A DNA stretch of 64,000 nucleotides, from NCBI RefSeq assembly GCF_000421565.1, contig NZ_ATXG01000009.1:1-64000 (forward strand), written 5' to 3'. Of the stretch, positions 55,029 to 64,000 are shown piece after piece. Numbering within the stretch: the stretch's first letter is position 1; every line of letters starts with the position of its first letter. The position numbers and the translations under genes are program-made. Source of the stretch: Agromyces subbeticus DSM 16689 (GTDB lineage: Bacteria > Actinomycetota > Actinomycetes > Actinomycetales > Microbacteriaceae). The notes below the pieces were generated by a model that saw only the letters and a list, made by a program, of their open reading frames with translations, was not told the DNA's origin and did no database searches.

Positions 55029-57136
55029 TCCTGGTGGGACGGGTGTGCGACGGCGCCCTCGTGAGGGCCGTCGGTCGACGTGGGCTCGGATGCCGCGGGG
55101 CGCGGCTCGATGCGTGCGACCGCCTGGTCACGGGCGACGAGGTCGCCGACGGCGACGCTGAGCCGCACCGTGCCATCGACCGCGGCGACGACGCGGTGCT
55201 CCATCTTCATCGCCTCGATCGCGACGATGGCGTCGCCGGCCTCGACGGCGTCGCCGTCGACGGCGAACACAGCGGTGACCGTGCCCGGCATCGGGGCGCG
55301 CAGCTCGGGGTCGGCGGCGAGGCCGCCCCCGCGCTCGGCCGCGGCGCGACGCTGCTCAGCGTGCGTGCGGCGGTCGATGCGGATGAGCGCGGCCGATGCG
55401 CCGTCGTGATGCACCCAGACGGCACCGTCGGCGCCGACCCGCACGACGGTGTCGCCGGCATCGGCATCGGCGTCTGCGCCGACGGAGACCACGTCGTCGG
55501 GCGGCGTCACGACTGGTCGAACGTCGAGCGGATGATCGCGCGGAGCGAGCAGCACCGCGCTGCGGCGCACGGCGCCCGGACGCCAGCCCGTGGCCGACTG
55601 CCAGGTGCTCGGCCCGGCGGCGGTCGACGCAGCGGAGGTCGACGAGCGCCGGCCGATGGTCTGTTCTGACACGAAGGCGCGCGCGGCCGCGTCGAGGAGC
55701 GCGGGCGGCAGCTCGACATGGTCGACCTCGGGCATGCGGTCGATGAGTCCGGTGTCGAGGTCACCCGAGCGCACGGCGGGGTCGGCGAGCAGGCGCCGGA
55801 GGAAGGCGATGTTCGTATCGACGCCGAGCACGACGGTGTCGGCGAGCGCGCGATCGAGTCGCTCGAGTGCCTGCGCACGGTCGGTGCCGAACGCGATGAC
55901 CTTGGCGATCATCGGGTCGTAGTGGGCGGTGATCTCGAGCCCCTCGTCGATTCCAGCATCGACGCGAACCCCCTCGCCGACCGGAGCTCGCCATGCAAGC
56001 ACCTCACCCGTCGATGGAAGGAAGCCGCGGTGCGGCGTCTCGGCGTAGACACGTGCCTCGATCGCGTGCCCGCGGAGTTCGATCTGCTCCTGGGTCAGGG
56101 CGAGCGGCTCGCCCGCGGCGATGCGGAGCTGCTGTTCCACGAGGTCGACGCCGGTGACGAGCTCGGTGACGGGGTGCTCGACCTGGAGCCGGGTGTTCAT
56201 CTCGATGAAGAAGAACTCGTCGGGGGCGACATCCGACACCAGGAACTCGACCGTGCCTGCCCCGAGGTAGTCGACACTGCGGGCGGCATCGCACGCGGCC
56301 TGCCCGATGCGCGCACGAGTCGCGGCATCGAGCAGCGGTGAGGGCGACTCCTCGATGACCTTCTGGTGTCGGCGCTGCAGGGAGCATTCGCGCTCGCCGA
56401 GGTGCACGACGGTGCCGTGCGCATCGGCGAGCACCTGCACCTCGATGTGACGCGGTCGCTCGATGAGCCGCTCGATCAGCAGCGTGTCGTCGCCGAAGGC
56501 GGCGAGTGCGATGCGCCGTGCGGCCGGCAGGGCAGCCTCGAGTTCGGCGGCATCGCGGGCGATCTGCATGCCCTTGCCTCCGCCACCGGCAGAGGGCTTC
56601 ACGAGCACCGGGAAGCCGACGGCTCCGGCGGCCTCGAGCAGCGCAGCATCATCGAGGGTCGGGTCTGCCACTCCAGGTACCGTCGGCACCCCCGACCGTT
56701 CGACGTGGTGTTTCGCGCGGATCTTGTCGCCCATGACCTCGAGCGCCTCGATGCCAGGGCCCACGAACACGAGCCCCGCGTCTCGGCAGGCCCGCGCGAA
56801 CCCGGCGTGCTCCGAGAGGAAGCCGTAGCCGGGGTGCACCGCCTCGGCGCCCGTCTCGAGGGCGGCGGCGATGATGCGCTCGGGGTCGAGATAGCTCTCG
56901 GTCGCGGGCGCCGGCCCGATGCGCACGGCCTCGTCGGCGAGCCGTACGTGCGGCGCGTCGGCGTCGGCATCGGAGTACACGGCGATCGAGCGGATGCCGA
57001 GGCGCCGCAGCGTTCGGATGACGCGAACGGCGATCTCGCCGCGGTTGGCGACGAGCACCCGGTCGAAGGGGCGCGGCGCAGAACTGCGCGGCTTCGGCCC
57101 CGATGCACGATCGGGCGAGCTCTTGAGCGTGACCAT
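55025..57136 (-). CDS. acyl-CoA carboxylase alpha chain (biotin carboxylase plus BCCP; methylcrotonyl-CoA type)
   Basis: A 703-residue fusion. The biotin carboxylase part (about 24-470: FDRVLVANRGEIAVRVIRTLRRLG, ATP-grasp GGGGKGMQIARDA, EMNTRLQVEHPVTE) is joined through an Ala/Asp-rich linker to a C-terminal biotinyl domain with AIEAMKMEHRV. With the carboxyltransferase at 62173 it would carboxylate 3-methylcrotonyl-CoA. ATG at 57136 with GAGAGG upstream. Operators at 57173 and 57199 stand just before it. Confidence 0.94.
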   Translation of the reverse strand: MVTLKSSPDRASGPKPRSSAPRPFDRVLVANRGEIAVRVIRTLRRLGIRSIAVYSDADADAPHVRLADEAVRIGPAPATESYLDPERIIAAALETGAEAVHPGYGFLSEHAGFARACRDAGLVFVGPGIEALEVMGDKIRAKHHVERSGVPTVPGVADPTLDDAALLEAAGAVGFPVLVKPSAGGGGKGMQIARDAAELEAALPAARRIALAAFGDDTLLIERLIERPRHIEVQVLADAHGTVVHLGERECSLQRRHQKVIEESPSPLLDAATRARIGQAACDAARSVDYLGAGTVEFLVSDVAPDEFFFIEMNTRLQVEHPVTELVTGVDLVEQQLRIAAGEPLALTQEQIELRGHAIEARVYAETPHRGFLPSTGEVLAWRAPVGEGVRVDAGIDEGLEITAHYDPMIAKVIAFGTDRAQALERLDRALADTVVLGVDTNIAFLRRLLADPAVRSGDLDTGLIDRMPEVDHVELPPALLDAAARAFVSEQTIGRRSSTSAASTAAGPSTWQSATGWRPGAVRRSAVLLAPRDHPLDVRPVVTPPDDVVSVGADADADAGDTVVRVGADGAVWVHHDGASAALIRIDRRTHAEQRRAAAERGGGLAADPELRAPMPGTVTAVFAVDGDAVEAGDAIVAIEAMKMEHRVVAAVDGTVRLSVAVGDLVARDQAVARIEPRPAASEPTSTDGPHEGAVAHPSHQE

Positions 57137-57172
57137 CCGCGCCTCTCTGCGACGAAGTCCGCGCGCCATCCA

Positions 57173-57214
57173 GTTAGCGCGCACTAACTGGAATATACGT
57201 TAGCGGTCGCTAAC
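57173..57214. promoter_or_regulatory. paired TetR-type operators, site set A
   Basis: GTTAGCG-CG-CACTAAC (57173-57188) and the perfect palindrome GTTAGCG-GT-CGCTAAC (57199-57214), centres 26 bp apart, stand 37-78 bp upstream of the carboxylase start. The same dual arrangement occurs at 60698-60739 and 63837-63880. Confidence 0.85.
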
Positions 57215-57243
57215 TGAAATGACAAGCATCGGCCGAGGCGCAG

Positions 57244-58884
57244 CTACCGGCCGACCTTGCCGAACAGCGCCGCGATCGGGGCGAGCACCGTGGGCCGAGC
57301 CGCGACCCACGCCGCCGCGATCGCCACGAGCGACGCGACGAAGATCCAGAAGCCCAGCCAGTCATCGGCGTCGCGAGCCGCGTACATGTGATTCAGGTTG
57401 CGCAGCAGCCCCGTCGTGAACACCAGCACCACGTGCACCACGATGAAGGCGACGAAGTACAGCATCACCGGGAAGTGCACGGCGCGCGCCCACTCGACGG
57501 GGTAGATGCGGTTGAGCGTGGTCGCCTGCTTCGGCCACAACCCCGACATGCGCACCCCGGTCAGCGCGGCGAGCGGGGCCGCGATGAAGATCGTCGCGAA
57601 GTAGGCGAGCACCTGCAGGCTGTTGTAATTGACCCAGCCGTTCTCGAGCGGCCACTCGAGCGACAGGTACTGCAGACCCGCCGAGATCGCGTTCGGCAGG
57701 TACTCCCAACTCGTCGGCACGACGCGCATCCACTGCCCGGTCGCGAACAGGAGCACGACGAAGACGAGGCCGTTCACGAGCCACAGGATGTCGAGCGCCT
57801 GGTGGAACCACAGCGTCAGGCTGATCTTGCCCCGCCCGTTCTTCGACCATCGCGGCGTCCAGTAGGCCGCCGGCCGCTTCTCGGCGCGCACCTGAAGGCC
57901 CGAGCGGATGATGAGCACGATCAGGAAGGCGTTGAAGAAGTGCTGCCAGCCGAGCCAGGCCGGCAGCCCCACCGGCGCGTTCTGCGGCAGGTGCGTCTCG
58001 CCGGGGTAGCTCGCGAGGAAGTCCTGCATGAAGTCCAGCCCGATGAACCACCGCGTGAGCTGCACGACGATGGTCGCGGCGCCGATGATCGCGAGTACAC
58101 CGACGACGGATGCCCCGGCCCACTGCTTCGGCGAGAGCGGGCCACGGCGCGTGGGAGCGGATGGAGGGAGCACGCTCGCCGGAGCCGCCGTCGTAGTGGC
58201 GGGAGACGGCGCCTTCGGTGTCGGGAGCGGCCCCGGTGCAGCGGCCGCCGGTGCAGCCGCTGCGGCGGGTGCAGGGGCCGCGGCGTTGGCAGGGGCAGCG
58301 GCTGTGGCAGGTGGTGCTGCCGCTGCTGCTGCGACAGCCCCGGGGATCGTCGGCAACGGTGTCGCAGCTTCGACCGGCGCCGGCGATGCTGTGGCCGGCA
58401 CGACTCTCGCGGCCGGCCAGGGGTCTCCCCCGACGACCCGCGGCAGCCCGCGGCGAACCGCGCGCGCGTGCGGCGTGCCGGGCGCGGTAGCGGGTGCCGA
58501 GGGCACGGCCGTCGGTTCCGCACCGGCGGACGCGCCGGTCGATCGGTCGGGACCACTCGGCGGTGCCGCGACGTCAGCCGCGACATCCGTGACCTCGACA
58601 CCAGCGGGAAGCGCCTCACCGGCAGGCGGCCATGCCTCACCGCCCGCGACCCGCGGAAGCCCCCTGCGAACGCTCGATGCGGGCGCCACACCCGCGGAGG
58701 TCGCTGGTGTGGCCGGAGCCGTCACTGCGGCAACCGGAGCCGAGGCAGCTCGCGCCGCTTCCGCAGGAGCAGGAGATGCAGCTGCAGCTGCAGGGATCTC
58801 GGGCGCCTCACCGGCAGGCGGCCAGGCAGCACCGCCGCGCTCGCGAGGAAGTCCGCGGCGGAGGTTCCGCGCGTGAGCGGCCAC
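57244..58884 (-). CDS. cytochrome b561-like membrane protein with N-terminal RRGLPR repeats, in etf operon
   Basis: A 546-residue protein. The C-terminal part (about 270-546) has five or six membrane segments with histidines suited to haem ligation ([38 protein letters not shown]), like cytochrome b/b561 subunits of dehydrogenases. The first 260 residues are an Ala/Pro-rich tail with three RRGLPRxxGGxxWP units (starting near residues 9, 73 and 143). GTG start 3 nt after etfA. It may take electrons from ETF to quinone; this is inference. Confidence 0.78.
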   Translation of the reverse strand: MAAHARNLRRGLPRERGGAAWPPAGEAPEIPAAAAASPAPAEAARAASAPVAAVTAPATPATSAGVAPASSVRRGLPRVAGGEAWPPAGEALPAGVEVTDVAADVAAPPSGPDRSTGASAGAEPTAVPSAPATAPGTPHARAVRRGLPRVVGGDPWPAARVVPATASPAPVEAATPLPTIPGAVAAAAAAPPATAAAPANAAAPAPAAAAAPAAAAPGPLPTPKAPSPATTTAAPASVLPPSAPTRRGPLSPKQWAGASVVGVLAIIGAATIVVQLTRWFIGLDFMQDFLASYPGETHLPQNAPVGLPAWLGWQHFFNAFLIVLIIRSGLQVRAEKRPAAYWTPRWSKNGRGKISLTLWFHQALDILWLVNGLVFVVLLFATGQWMRVVPTSWEYLPNAISAGLQYLSLEWPLENGWVNYNSLQVLAYFATIFIAAPLAALTGVRMSGLWPKQATTLNRIYPVEWARAVHFPVMLYFVAFIVVHVVLVFTTGLLRNLNHMYAARDADDWLGFWIFVASLVAIAAAWVAARPTVLAPIAALFGKVGR

Positions 58885-58887
58885 TGG

Positions 58888-59874
58888 TCACCGCTTCCGC
58901 TCGGCGAGGGCGCTGACCAATTGCGGCACGACGGTGAAGACATCGCCGACGATGCCGAGATCGGCGACCTCGAAGATCGGCGCGTCGGGGTCTTTGTTCA
59001 CGGCGATGATGTGCTTGGCCGTCTGCATGCCGGCACGGTGCTGGATCGCGCCGGAGATGCCGAGCGCGATGTAGAGCTGCGGTGAGACCGAGACGCCGGT
59101 CTGCCCCACTTGATGGCTCGCCGGAATGTAGCCGGCGTCGACCGCGGCGCGTGATGCACCGACCGCGGCGCCGAGCGCGTCGGCGAGCTCTTCGACGAGC
59201 GCGAACTGCTCGGCCGAACCGAGGCCGCGGCCGCCGGAGACGACGCGCTTCGCCCCGCGCAGTTCGGGCCGGCTCGACGTCTCGGCAACGGCTTCGACCG
59301 ACTCGATGACCGCTGACGCCGCGCCCGAGGCCGACACCTCGAGCGACTCGAGCGCCACCGCCTGCGCCTCGGCACGCGCGTCGACGGCGCCCTGGCGCAC
59401 GGTCATGACGATCGGCCCGAAGGTGGCCGCGGAAGCCACCGTGTAGGCACCGCCGTAGACGGAGTGGTGGACGAGGATGCCCTCGTCGTCGCGGGAGACG
59501 CCGATGACGTCGACGGCGATCGCGGCGCCGGTGCGAGCGGCGAAGCGGCCAGCGACATCGCGGCCGTCGATCGAGTTCGGGATGAGCACGGCGTCGGGCG
59601 CGACGGCTGCCACGGCAGCTGCGAGGCAATCGACGTGCGGGATCGTGAGCTGCGTCCGCATCGAGTCCGTCTCGACGACGAGCACCCTCGCCGCCCCGCG
59701 CTCAGCAGCCTGTTCGGCGATCGTGCCTGCCTCGCCAGGAGCGACGACCGCGAGCGCGACCGGCGTGCCGATGAGGGCTGCGGCGCCGAGGAGGCCGGAA
59801 GCACTCGTTGCGAGTTCGCCGTTCGGCGAGGTCTCGAGGAGCACGAGGATCGAATCCGCGGGGTGGTCGGGCAT
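58888..59874 (-). CDS. etfA: electron transfer flavoprotein alpha subunit
   Basis: A 328-residue ETF alpha carrying FAD: C-terminal [73 protein letters not shown], then [28 protein letters not shown] precedes the ATG, 10 bp after etfB. Accepts electrons from acyl-CoA dehydrogenases such as the one at 53856. Confidence 0.96.
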   Translation of the reverse strand: MPDHPADSILVLLETSPNGELATSASGLLGAAALIGTPVALAVVAPGEAGTIAEQAAERGAARVLVVETDSMRTQLTIPHVDCLAAAVAAVAPDAVLIPNSIDGRDVAGRFAARTGAAIAVDVIGVSRDDEGILVHHSVYGGAYTVASAATFGPIVMTVRQGAVDARAEAQAVALESLEVSASGAASAVIESVEAVAETSSRPELRGAKRVVSGGRGLGSAEQFALVEELADALGAAVGASRAAVDAGYIPASHQVGQTGVSVSPQLYIALGISGAIQHRAGMQTAKHIIAVNKDPDAPIFEVADLGIVGDVFTVVPQLVSALAERKR

Positions 59875-59884
59875 GGTGTTCCTC

Positions 59885-60661
59885 TCAGACGAGTCGATTC
59901 TCGACCAGGTACTCGGCGATCCTCGTGCCGCCGTCGCCCTCATCGGTGACCTTCAGCCCTGCTGCACGCGCAGGCTTCTCGGCGATGGCGGTCATGATCG
60001 ACATGGCGACCGACAGGTCGTGCGGCTCAACCCCGAGATCAGCGGCGGTCAGCGTCTCGAAGGGCTTCTTCTTGGCCGCCATGATGCCCTTGAAGTTCGG
60101 GAACCGAGCGCTGGGCATCGCCTCGGTGATCGAGACCACGGCCGGCAGCGTGGCGCTGACCCGCATGGTGGCGTCATCGGCGCTGCGGGTGCCCGAGACC
60201 GAGTCGGCCGTGATCTCGATCGAGGAGAGGGCAGTCGCGTTGGGCACGTCGAGCAGCTCCGCCAGCATGGCGGGGAGCACGCCGCCGCTGCCGTCGGTCG
60301 ACAGGTTGCCGGCGATGACGAGGTCGAACCCCGTTCGGCGGATGGCGGCGGCGAGAACGCGGGCGGTGAGGCCGAGGTCGGCTCCGGCGAGGCCCGGATC
60401 GGCGATGTGCACGGCCGCGGCCGCTCCCATCGCGAGACCTTTGCGGATCGTCGGAGCGGCGGTCTCGGGCGCCATCGACATGACGACGACTTCTGCATCG
60501 TCATGAGCGTCGGCGAAGGAGAGCGCCACCTCGAGGGCGCGCTCACCGATCTCATCGAGCACCGCCTCGCTCGCAGCACGGTCGGCGAGCCCCGTCTCGA
60601 GGTCGAGCTTGCGGTCGCCGTAGGTGTCGGGGACCTCTTTCACGAGGACGATGATCTTCAT
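59885..60661 (-). CDS. etfB: electron transfer flavoprotein beta subunit
   Basis: A 258-residue ETF beta: MKIIVLVKEVPDTYGDRKLD, then ALSFADAHDDAEVVVMSMAPETAAPTIRKGLAMGA and the KGIMAAKKKPFETL recognition-loop region. First gene of etfB-etfA-cytochrome b. ATG at 60661 with a GAGAGCGG stretch upstream and two operators 37-78 bp upstream. Confidence 0.95.
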   Translation of the reverse strand: MKIIVLVKEVPDTYGDRKLDLETGLADRAASEAVLDEIGERALEVALSFADAHDDAEVVVMSMAPETAAPTIRKGLAMGAAAAVHIADPGLAGADLGLTARVLAAAIRRTGFDLVIAGNLSTDGSGGVLPAMLAELLDVPNATALSSIEITADSVSGTRSADDATMRVSATLPAVVSITEAMPSARFPNFKGIMAAKKKPFETLTAADLGVEPHDLSVAMSIMTAIAEKPARAAGLKVTDEGDGGTRIAEYLVENRLV

Positions 60662-60697
60662 CGGACCGCTCTCTGCGACAGTGCTCGCGGGCTCACA

Positions 60698-60739
60698 GTT
60701 AGTGTTCACTAACTGGATCCGATGTTAGTTGCGGCTAAC
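60698..60739. promoter_or_regulatory. paired TetR-type operators, site set B
   Basis: Perfect GTTAGTG-TT-CACTAAC (60698-60713) and GTTAGTT-GC-GGCTAAC (60724-60739), centres 26 bp apart, upstream of etfB. Same spacing and same distance to the start codon as site set A. Confidence 0.85.
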
Positions 60740-60779
60740 TGAATTGGCAAGAGCCGCGCGCCACGACGCGCGACGCGAC

Positions 60780-61343
60780 TCACGTGCCCCGCGCCAGAGC
60801 ACCCGTCAGCGTGTCGATGCCGAATTCGAACGCCCGATCGACCTCGCCGCCCAGGCGGAACGCACCCGAGAGCTCCATGCCGACGAATCCGTTGAGCCAG
60901 GCCGTCACCGTGCGGGCGGCGTCGAGCGCGCGCTCCTCGCCCGCGAGCTCGCCCGCGAGGCGGACCACCGTGGCGCTGGCCCGCGCGAGCGACTCGGGGT
61001 CGAGGTCGACGTCGACCCCCGGCGCGAAGACGAGTCCGAAGGCGACGGGCCGCTCGCGGGCGAACGATCGAGCCTCGCGCGCGAGCGCCGCCAGCGCTGC
61101 CCGCGGGTCGGGCTCGCCATCGACGGCCGCATCGAGGCGGTCGCCGAGATCGCGAACGGTCGCCTCTGCGACGAGGGCGATGAGTTCGCGCCGATTGCTG
61201 ACCCGCTTGTAGAGCGACGGGGCGCGCACGCCGACCCGATCAGCGACGGCTTGCATCGTGAGGCCGGAGAGGCCGGCCGATTCGAGCAGCGAGCGCCCGG
61301 CGTCGATGATCTCGGCGAGCGAGGTTCGGTGGGGTGTTGGCAT
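60780..61343 (-). CDS. TetR family regulator (WHG-domain type) divergent from MBL-fold gene
   Basis: A 187-residue repressor: IDAGRSLLESAGLSGLTMQAVADRVGVRAPSLYKRVSNRRELIALVAEATV, then a TetR C-terminal domain with AWLNGFVGMELSGAFRLGGEVDRAFEFGIDTL. GAGGA precedes the ATG. Twin palindromes at 61367 and 61389 lie between it and the divergent hydrolase gene, so it likely represses both. It is a different operator class from the GTTAG sites. Confidence 0.92.
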   Translation of the reverse strand: MPTPHRTSLAEIIDAGRSLLESAGLSGLTMQAVADRVGVRAPSLYKRVSNRRELIALVAEATVRDLGDRLDAAVDGEPDPRAALAALAREARSFARERPVAFGLVFAPGVDVDLDPESLARASATVVRLAGELAGEERALDAARTVTAWLNGFVGMELSGAFRLGGEVDRAFEFGIDTLTGALARGT

Positions 61344-61366
61344 CAGGTCCTCCGGCTCGAGCGTAA

Positions 61367-61403
61367 GCTATTGACCGTAGCCATGATAGCTATGTACCAT
61401 AGC
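61367..61403. promoter_or_regulatory. twin operators of the TetR / MBL pair
   Basis: GCTAT-TGACC-GTAGC (61367-61381) and GCTAT-GTACC-ATAGC (61389-61403), both 15 bp, have centres 22 bp apart, two helical turns. Confidence 0.75.
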
Positions 61404-61440
61404 CATCGGCACCCGACACCCCGCAACGGCAAGGACTCAG

Positions 61441-62166
61441 ATGAAGCTCGGCCCCTCCCTCCACCGCATCGGCTCCGACATCGTGGCCGTCTACCTCGTC
61501 GACACCGCAGCGGGCGTCACCGTGATCGACGCCGGCCTCGCCGGTCACTGGCCAGAACTCGTTGCCGAACTCGAGGCGATGGGCCGCTCGCTCGACGACG
61601 TCCGCGGCGTCGTGCTCACCCACGGCGACTCCGACCACATCGGTTTCGCCGAGCGGCTGCACCGTGAGCACGGTGTACCCGTCTACGTCCACGAGGCCGA
61701 CGCGGCGCGAGCTCGAGGCGAAGTGACCTCGAAGCCCGAGTGGGGTCGCCTCAAGATCGGCCCGACGGCTCGATTCCTCTGGTACGCGCTCCGCAAGAAC
61801 GGACTGCGCACGACGCCGCTCACCGAGGTCGTCGCCGTCCATGACGGCGACGTGCTCGACCTTCCCGGCACGCCGCGCGTGATCGGCCTCCCCGGTCACT
61901 CCCCCGGCAGCATCGCGATCCACGTGCCGGTCGCCGACGCCGTGTTCGTCGGCGACGCGCTCACCACGAGGCACGTGCTCACGGGCGCGAGCGGTCCACA
62001 GCCGGCGCCGTTCACCGACGACCCCGCCGAGGCGCTCACCTCGCTCCATCGGCTCGAGGGCATCGCCGCCACCTGGGTGCTGCCCGGGCACGGCGCGCCG
62101 TGGAATCGCGGCGTCGACGAAGCGGTGCGCGAGGTCAGCGCTGCGGCTGCGGCATCGGGATCGTGA
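61441..62166 (+). CDS. MBL fold metallo-hydrolase
   Basis: A 241-residue metallo-beta-lactamase-fold enzyme: VVLTHGDSDHIGFAERL (HxDxDH, with Asp for the second His of the usual HxHxDH), VIGLPGHSPGSIAIH, VFVGDAL and WVLPGHGAPW. AAGGA precedes the ATG. Controlled with the divergent TetR gene. Substrate unknown; the Gly-Asp variant of the metal motif is seen in some hydroxyacylglutathione-hydrolase-like enzymes. Confidence 0.88.
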   Translation: MKLGPSLHRIGSDIVAVYLVDTAAGVTVIDAGLAGHWPELVAELEAMGRSLDDVRGVVLTHGDSDHIGFAERLHREHGVPVYVHEADAARARGEVTSKPEWGRLKIGPTARFLWYALRKNGLRTTPLTEVVAVHDGDVLDLPGTPRVIGLPGHSPGSIAIHVPVADAVFVGDALTTRHVLTGASGPQPAPFTDDPAEALTSLHRLEGIAATWVLPGHGAPWNRGVDEAVREVSAAAAASGS

Positions 62167-62172
62167 GCCGGC

Positions 62173-63780
62173 TCACATCCTGAAGAGGCCGAACGCCGGC
62201 TCGGGCAGCGGCGTGCGGCTCGCGAGCTCGAGCGCCATCGCGAGCACCGTGCGGGTGTCGGCCGGATCGATGATGCCGTCGTCCCAGAGCCGTGCCGTCG
62301 AGTGGTACGGGCTGCCCTGGTCGTCGTACTGCGCCCGGATCGGGGCCTTGAACGCCTCGGCCGCGGCATCCGACCACTGTTCGCCCTTCACCGCGAGCTG
62401 GTCGCGCTTCACGGTCGAGAGCACGGATGCCGCCTGCTCGCCGCCCATCACCGAGATACGTGCGTTCGGCCACATCCAGAGGAACCGCGGTGAGTACGCA
62501 CGGCCGCACATCGAGTAGTTGCCGGCGCCGAACGACCCGCCGATCACGACGGTGAACTTGGGCACACGGGTGGTCGCCACAGCGGTGACCATCTTCGCGC
62601 CGTGCTTCGCGATGCCGCCCGCCTCGGCATCACGCCCCACCATGAAGCCCGAGATGTTCTGCAGGAAGACGAGCGGGATGCCCCGCTGGTCGCAGAGCTC
62701 GATGAAGTGGGCACCTTTCATGGCCGATTCGCTGAACAGCACACCGTTGTTCGCGACGATGCCGACCGGGTGCCCGTCGAGGTGCGCGAAGCCCGTGACG
62801 AGGGTGTCGCCGTACTCGCGCTTGAACTCGGCGAACTCGCTGCCGTCGACGAGCCGCGCGATCACCTCGCGCACGTCGTACGGCTCCTGCACGTCGACGG
62901 GCACCGCCGAGGTGAGGCCCGCCGGATCGACCGCCGGTGGTCGCGGCTCTCGCACTGCCCAGGCCCGCAGTTGCTGCTCGGGCAGCGTCGCGACCATGTC
63001 GCGCACGATCTCGAGGGCGTGCTCGTCGTCGTCGGCGAGGTGGTCGGTGACACCCGAGATGCGGGAATGCAGCTCGCCGCCGCCGAGCTCTTCAGGCGTG
63101 ACGACCTCGCCGATCGCCGCCTTCACGAGCGGCGGACCGCCGAGGAAGATCGTGCCCTGGTTGCGCACGATCACGGACTCGTCGCTCATCGCCGGCACAT
63201 AGGCGCCGCCGGCGGTGCACGAGCCGAGCACGGCGGCGAGTTGCGGGATGCGAGCGGCAGAGAGCTGCGCCTGGTTGAAGAAGATTCGACCGAAGTGCTC
63301 GCGATCGGGGAAGACCTCGTCTTGCAGCGGCAGGAACGCGCCGCCCGAGTCGACGAGGTAGATGCACGGCAAGCGGTGCTCCCTGGCGACCTCCTGCGCG
63401 CGCAGGTGCTTCTTCACCGTCATCGGATAGTACGTGCCGCCCTTCACGGTGGCGTCGTTGCACACCACCATGACCGGGCGCCCGTGCACGAGGCCGACGC
63501 CCGTGATGATGCCGGCACCGGGCGAGTCGCCGCCGTAGAGCCCGTCGGCCGCGAGCGGCGAGAGCTCGAGGAACGGGCTGCCCTCGTCGAGCAGACGGTC
63601 GACCCGGTCGCGCGGCAGCAGCTTGCCGCGTGCGACGTGACGCTCACGGCTGCCCTCGGGACCGCCGAGCGCTGCGGCTGCGACGCGGGATCGGAGTTCA
63701 GCGACGAGCTCGGCGAGTGCTGCGGCGTTCGTGCGTGCCCGCTCGCTCGAGGGATCGATGGCCGTGTGCAGGATTCCCAT
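62173..63780 (-). CDS. acyl-CoA carboxylase beta chain (methylcrotonyl-CoA carboxyltransferase type)
   Basis: A 535-residue carboxyltransferase: [83 protein letters not shown], then [31 protein letters not shown]. This pattern fits MCC-beta/AccD1 better than propionyl-CoA carboxylase. Partner of the alpha chain at 55025. Operators at 63837 and 63865 lie upstream. Convergent with the MBL gene. Confidence 0.93.
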   Translation of the reverse strand: MGILHTAIDPSSERARTNAAALAELVAELRSRVAAAALGGPEGSRERHVARGKLLPRDRVDRLLDEGSPFLELSPLAADGLYGGDSPGAGIITGVGLVHGRPVMVVCNDATVKGGTYYPMTVKKHLRAQEVAREHRLPCIYLVDSGGAFLPLQDEVFPDREHFGRIFFNQAQLSAARIPQLAAVLGSCTAGGAYVPAMSDESVIVRNQGTIFLGGPPLVKAAIGEVVTPEELGGGELHSRISGVTDHLADDDEHALEIVRDMVATLPEQQLRAWAVREPRPPAVDPAGLTSAVPVDVQEPYDVREVIARLVDGSEFAEFKREYGDTLVTGFAHLDGHPVGIVANNGVLFSESAMKGAHFIELCDQRGIPLVFLQNISGFMVGRDAEAGGIAKHGAKMVTAVATTRVPKFTVVIGGSFGAGNYSMCGRAYSPRFLWMWPNARISVMGGEQAASVLSTVKRDQLAVKGEQWSDAAAEAFKAPIRAQYDDQGSPYHSTARLWDDGIIDPADTRTVLAMALELASRTPLPEPAFGLFRM

Positions 63781-63836
63781 CCGGTCCGCCTGTCTTCGTC
63801 GACGGCGCGCCCTCTTGTGAACGACGCCGGATTTCG

Positions 63837-63880
63837 GTTAGTGTGCACTAACTCGATCCCCGATGTTAGCGAGCACTCAC
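63837..63880. promoter_or_regulatory. paired TetR-type operators, site set C
   Basis: Perfect GTTAGTG-TG-CACTAAC (63837-63852) and GTTAGCG-AG-CACTCAC (63865-63880), centres 28 bp apart, between the carboxyltransferase and the divergent tetR. The second ends 4 bp before the tetR ATG. Confidence 0.83.
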
Positions 63881-63884
63881 CGAC

Positions 63885-64000
63885 ATGGCAAGCACACTCG
63901 GCGCGGCCGACCCGGTTCCCGCTTCGGCTTCAACTGCGGCTTCGGCTGCGGCTTCGGCTCCGGCCTCGGCTCCGACCCTCACCGAGCGCAGCCGTCAGAA
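63885..64000 (+). CDS. TetR family regulator, 5' part only (candidate repressor of the GTTAG regulon)
   Basis: The first 38 codons are visible. After an Ala/Ser-rich leader (coded by GCTTCG-like hexamers, about 63921-63972) the frame reaches PTLTERSRQ, the usual lead-in to a TetR helix-turn-helix. There is no Shine-Dalgarno. The gene runs off the window. Its place across operator set C makes it the prime candidate to bind the three paired sites. Low certainty because the DNA-binding domain itself is not seen. Confidence 0.6.
   Translation, partial: MASTLGAADPVPASASTAASAAASAPASAPTLTERSRQ

Noticed and set aside
60780-61343. This TetR as the regulator of the GTTAG operators
   Set aside because: Its own intergenic region carries a different palindrome (GCTAT-N5-RTAGC) and no GTTAG site; the divergent TetR at 63885 fits better.

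Overview
This window is GC-rich (about 70% by eye), dense, ordinary chromosome from an actinobacterium, most likely a member of the Microbacteriaceae. Support for this includes a PriA-like HisA in a his operon, a ClgR-type regulator next to cinA and pgsA, DUF3046 beside recA-recX, DUF1844 beside infC, a lexA gene divergent from a LysM gene, and many start codons preceded at 6-7 nt by a TANNNT box (leaderless transcripts). I see no rRNA, tRNA, CRISPR array or insertion sequence. The genus is not settled.

Layout. 1-2000: infC-rpmI-rplT (minus strand), with infC starting at an ATC codon, then DUF1844. 2000-9000: Nei2-type DNA glycosylase, giant helicase Lhr and a PLP decarboxylase. 9000-13000: hisC-hisB-hisH-hisA-sseB. 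13000-14500: SOS hub (LysM cell-division-inhibitor candidate / lexA). 14400-18700: alpha/beta hydrolase and metF-metE. 18900-27500: hflX, RsmC-like methyltransferase, dapF-miaA-miaB-recX-recA, DUF3046 and clgR. 27500-31500: cinA-pgsA-ftsK. 31600-35300: a GNAT enzyme and a MacAB-like export system. 35500-42100: rnj-dapA, a secreted cell-wall-binding protein, and thyA-folA. 42200-49700: a redox/thiol cluster (thioredoxin, DUF4395, OsmC, SDR epimerase), dapB, GNAT, histidine phosphatase, M16 peptidase and an aldo/keto reductase. 49800-52300: TetR with an ABC exporter. 52480-64000: branched-chain acyl-CoA (leucine-type) catabolism.

The last 11.5 kb is the most interesting part. Three transcription units share a duplicated 16-bp palindrome (GTTAGYG-N2-CRCTAAC type) at their promoters. 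They are the biotin carboxylase/acyl-CoA dehydrogenase/MaoC/CitE operon, the etfB-etfA-cytochrome b operon, and the carboxyltransferase gene together with a divergent TetR gene cut by the window edge. Together they look like a self-contained leucine/isovalerate degradation regulon with its own electron-transfer branch: an acyl-CoA dehydrogenase feeding ETF and a putative multi-haem membrane cytochrome that carries three RRGLPR...WP repeats on an Ala/Pro-rich tail.

A second pattern is structural. Three unrelated genes (rplT, metE and an ABC permease gene) have their 3' end, stop codon included, duplicated immediately downstream. The copies are 40, 28 and 43 bp identical. Other points are tandem LexA-like boxes at recA and lexA, an elaborate stem-loop ahead of metF, mirrored leaderless promoters between hflX and the methyltransferase, and recurring GGATGCCGCGGCATCC palindromes.
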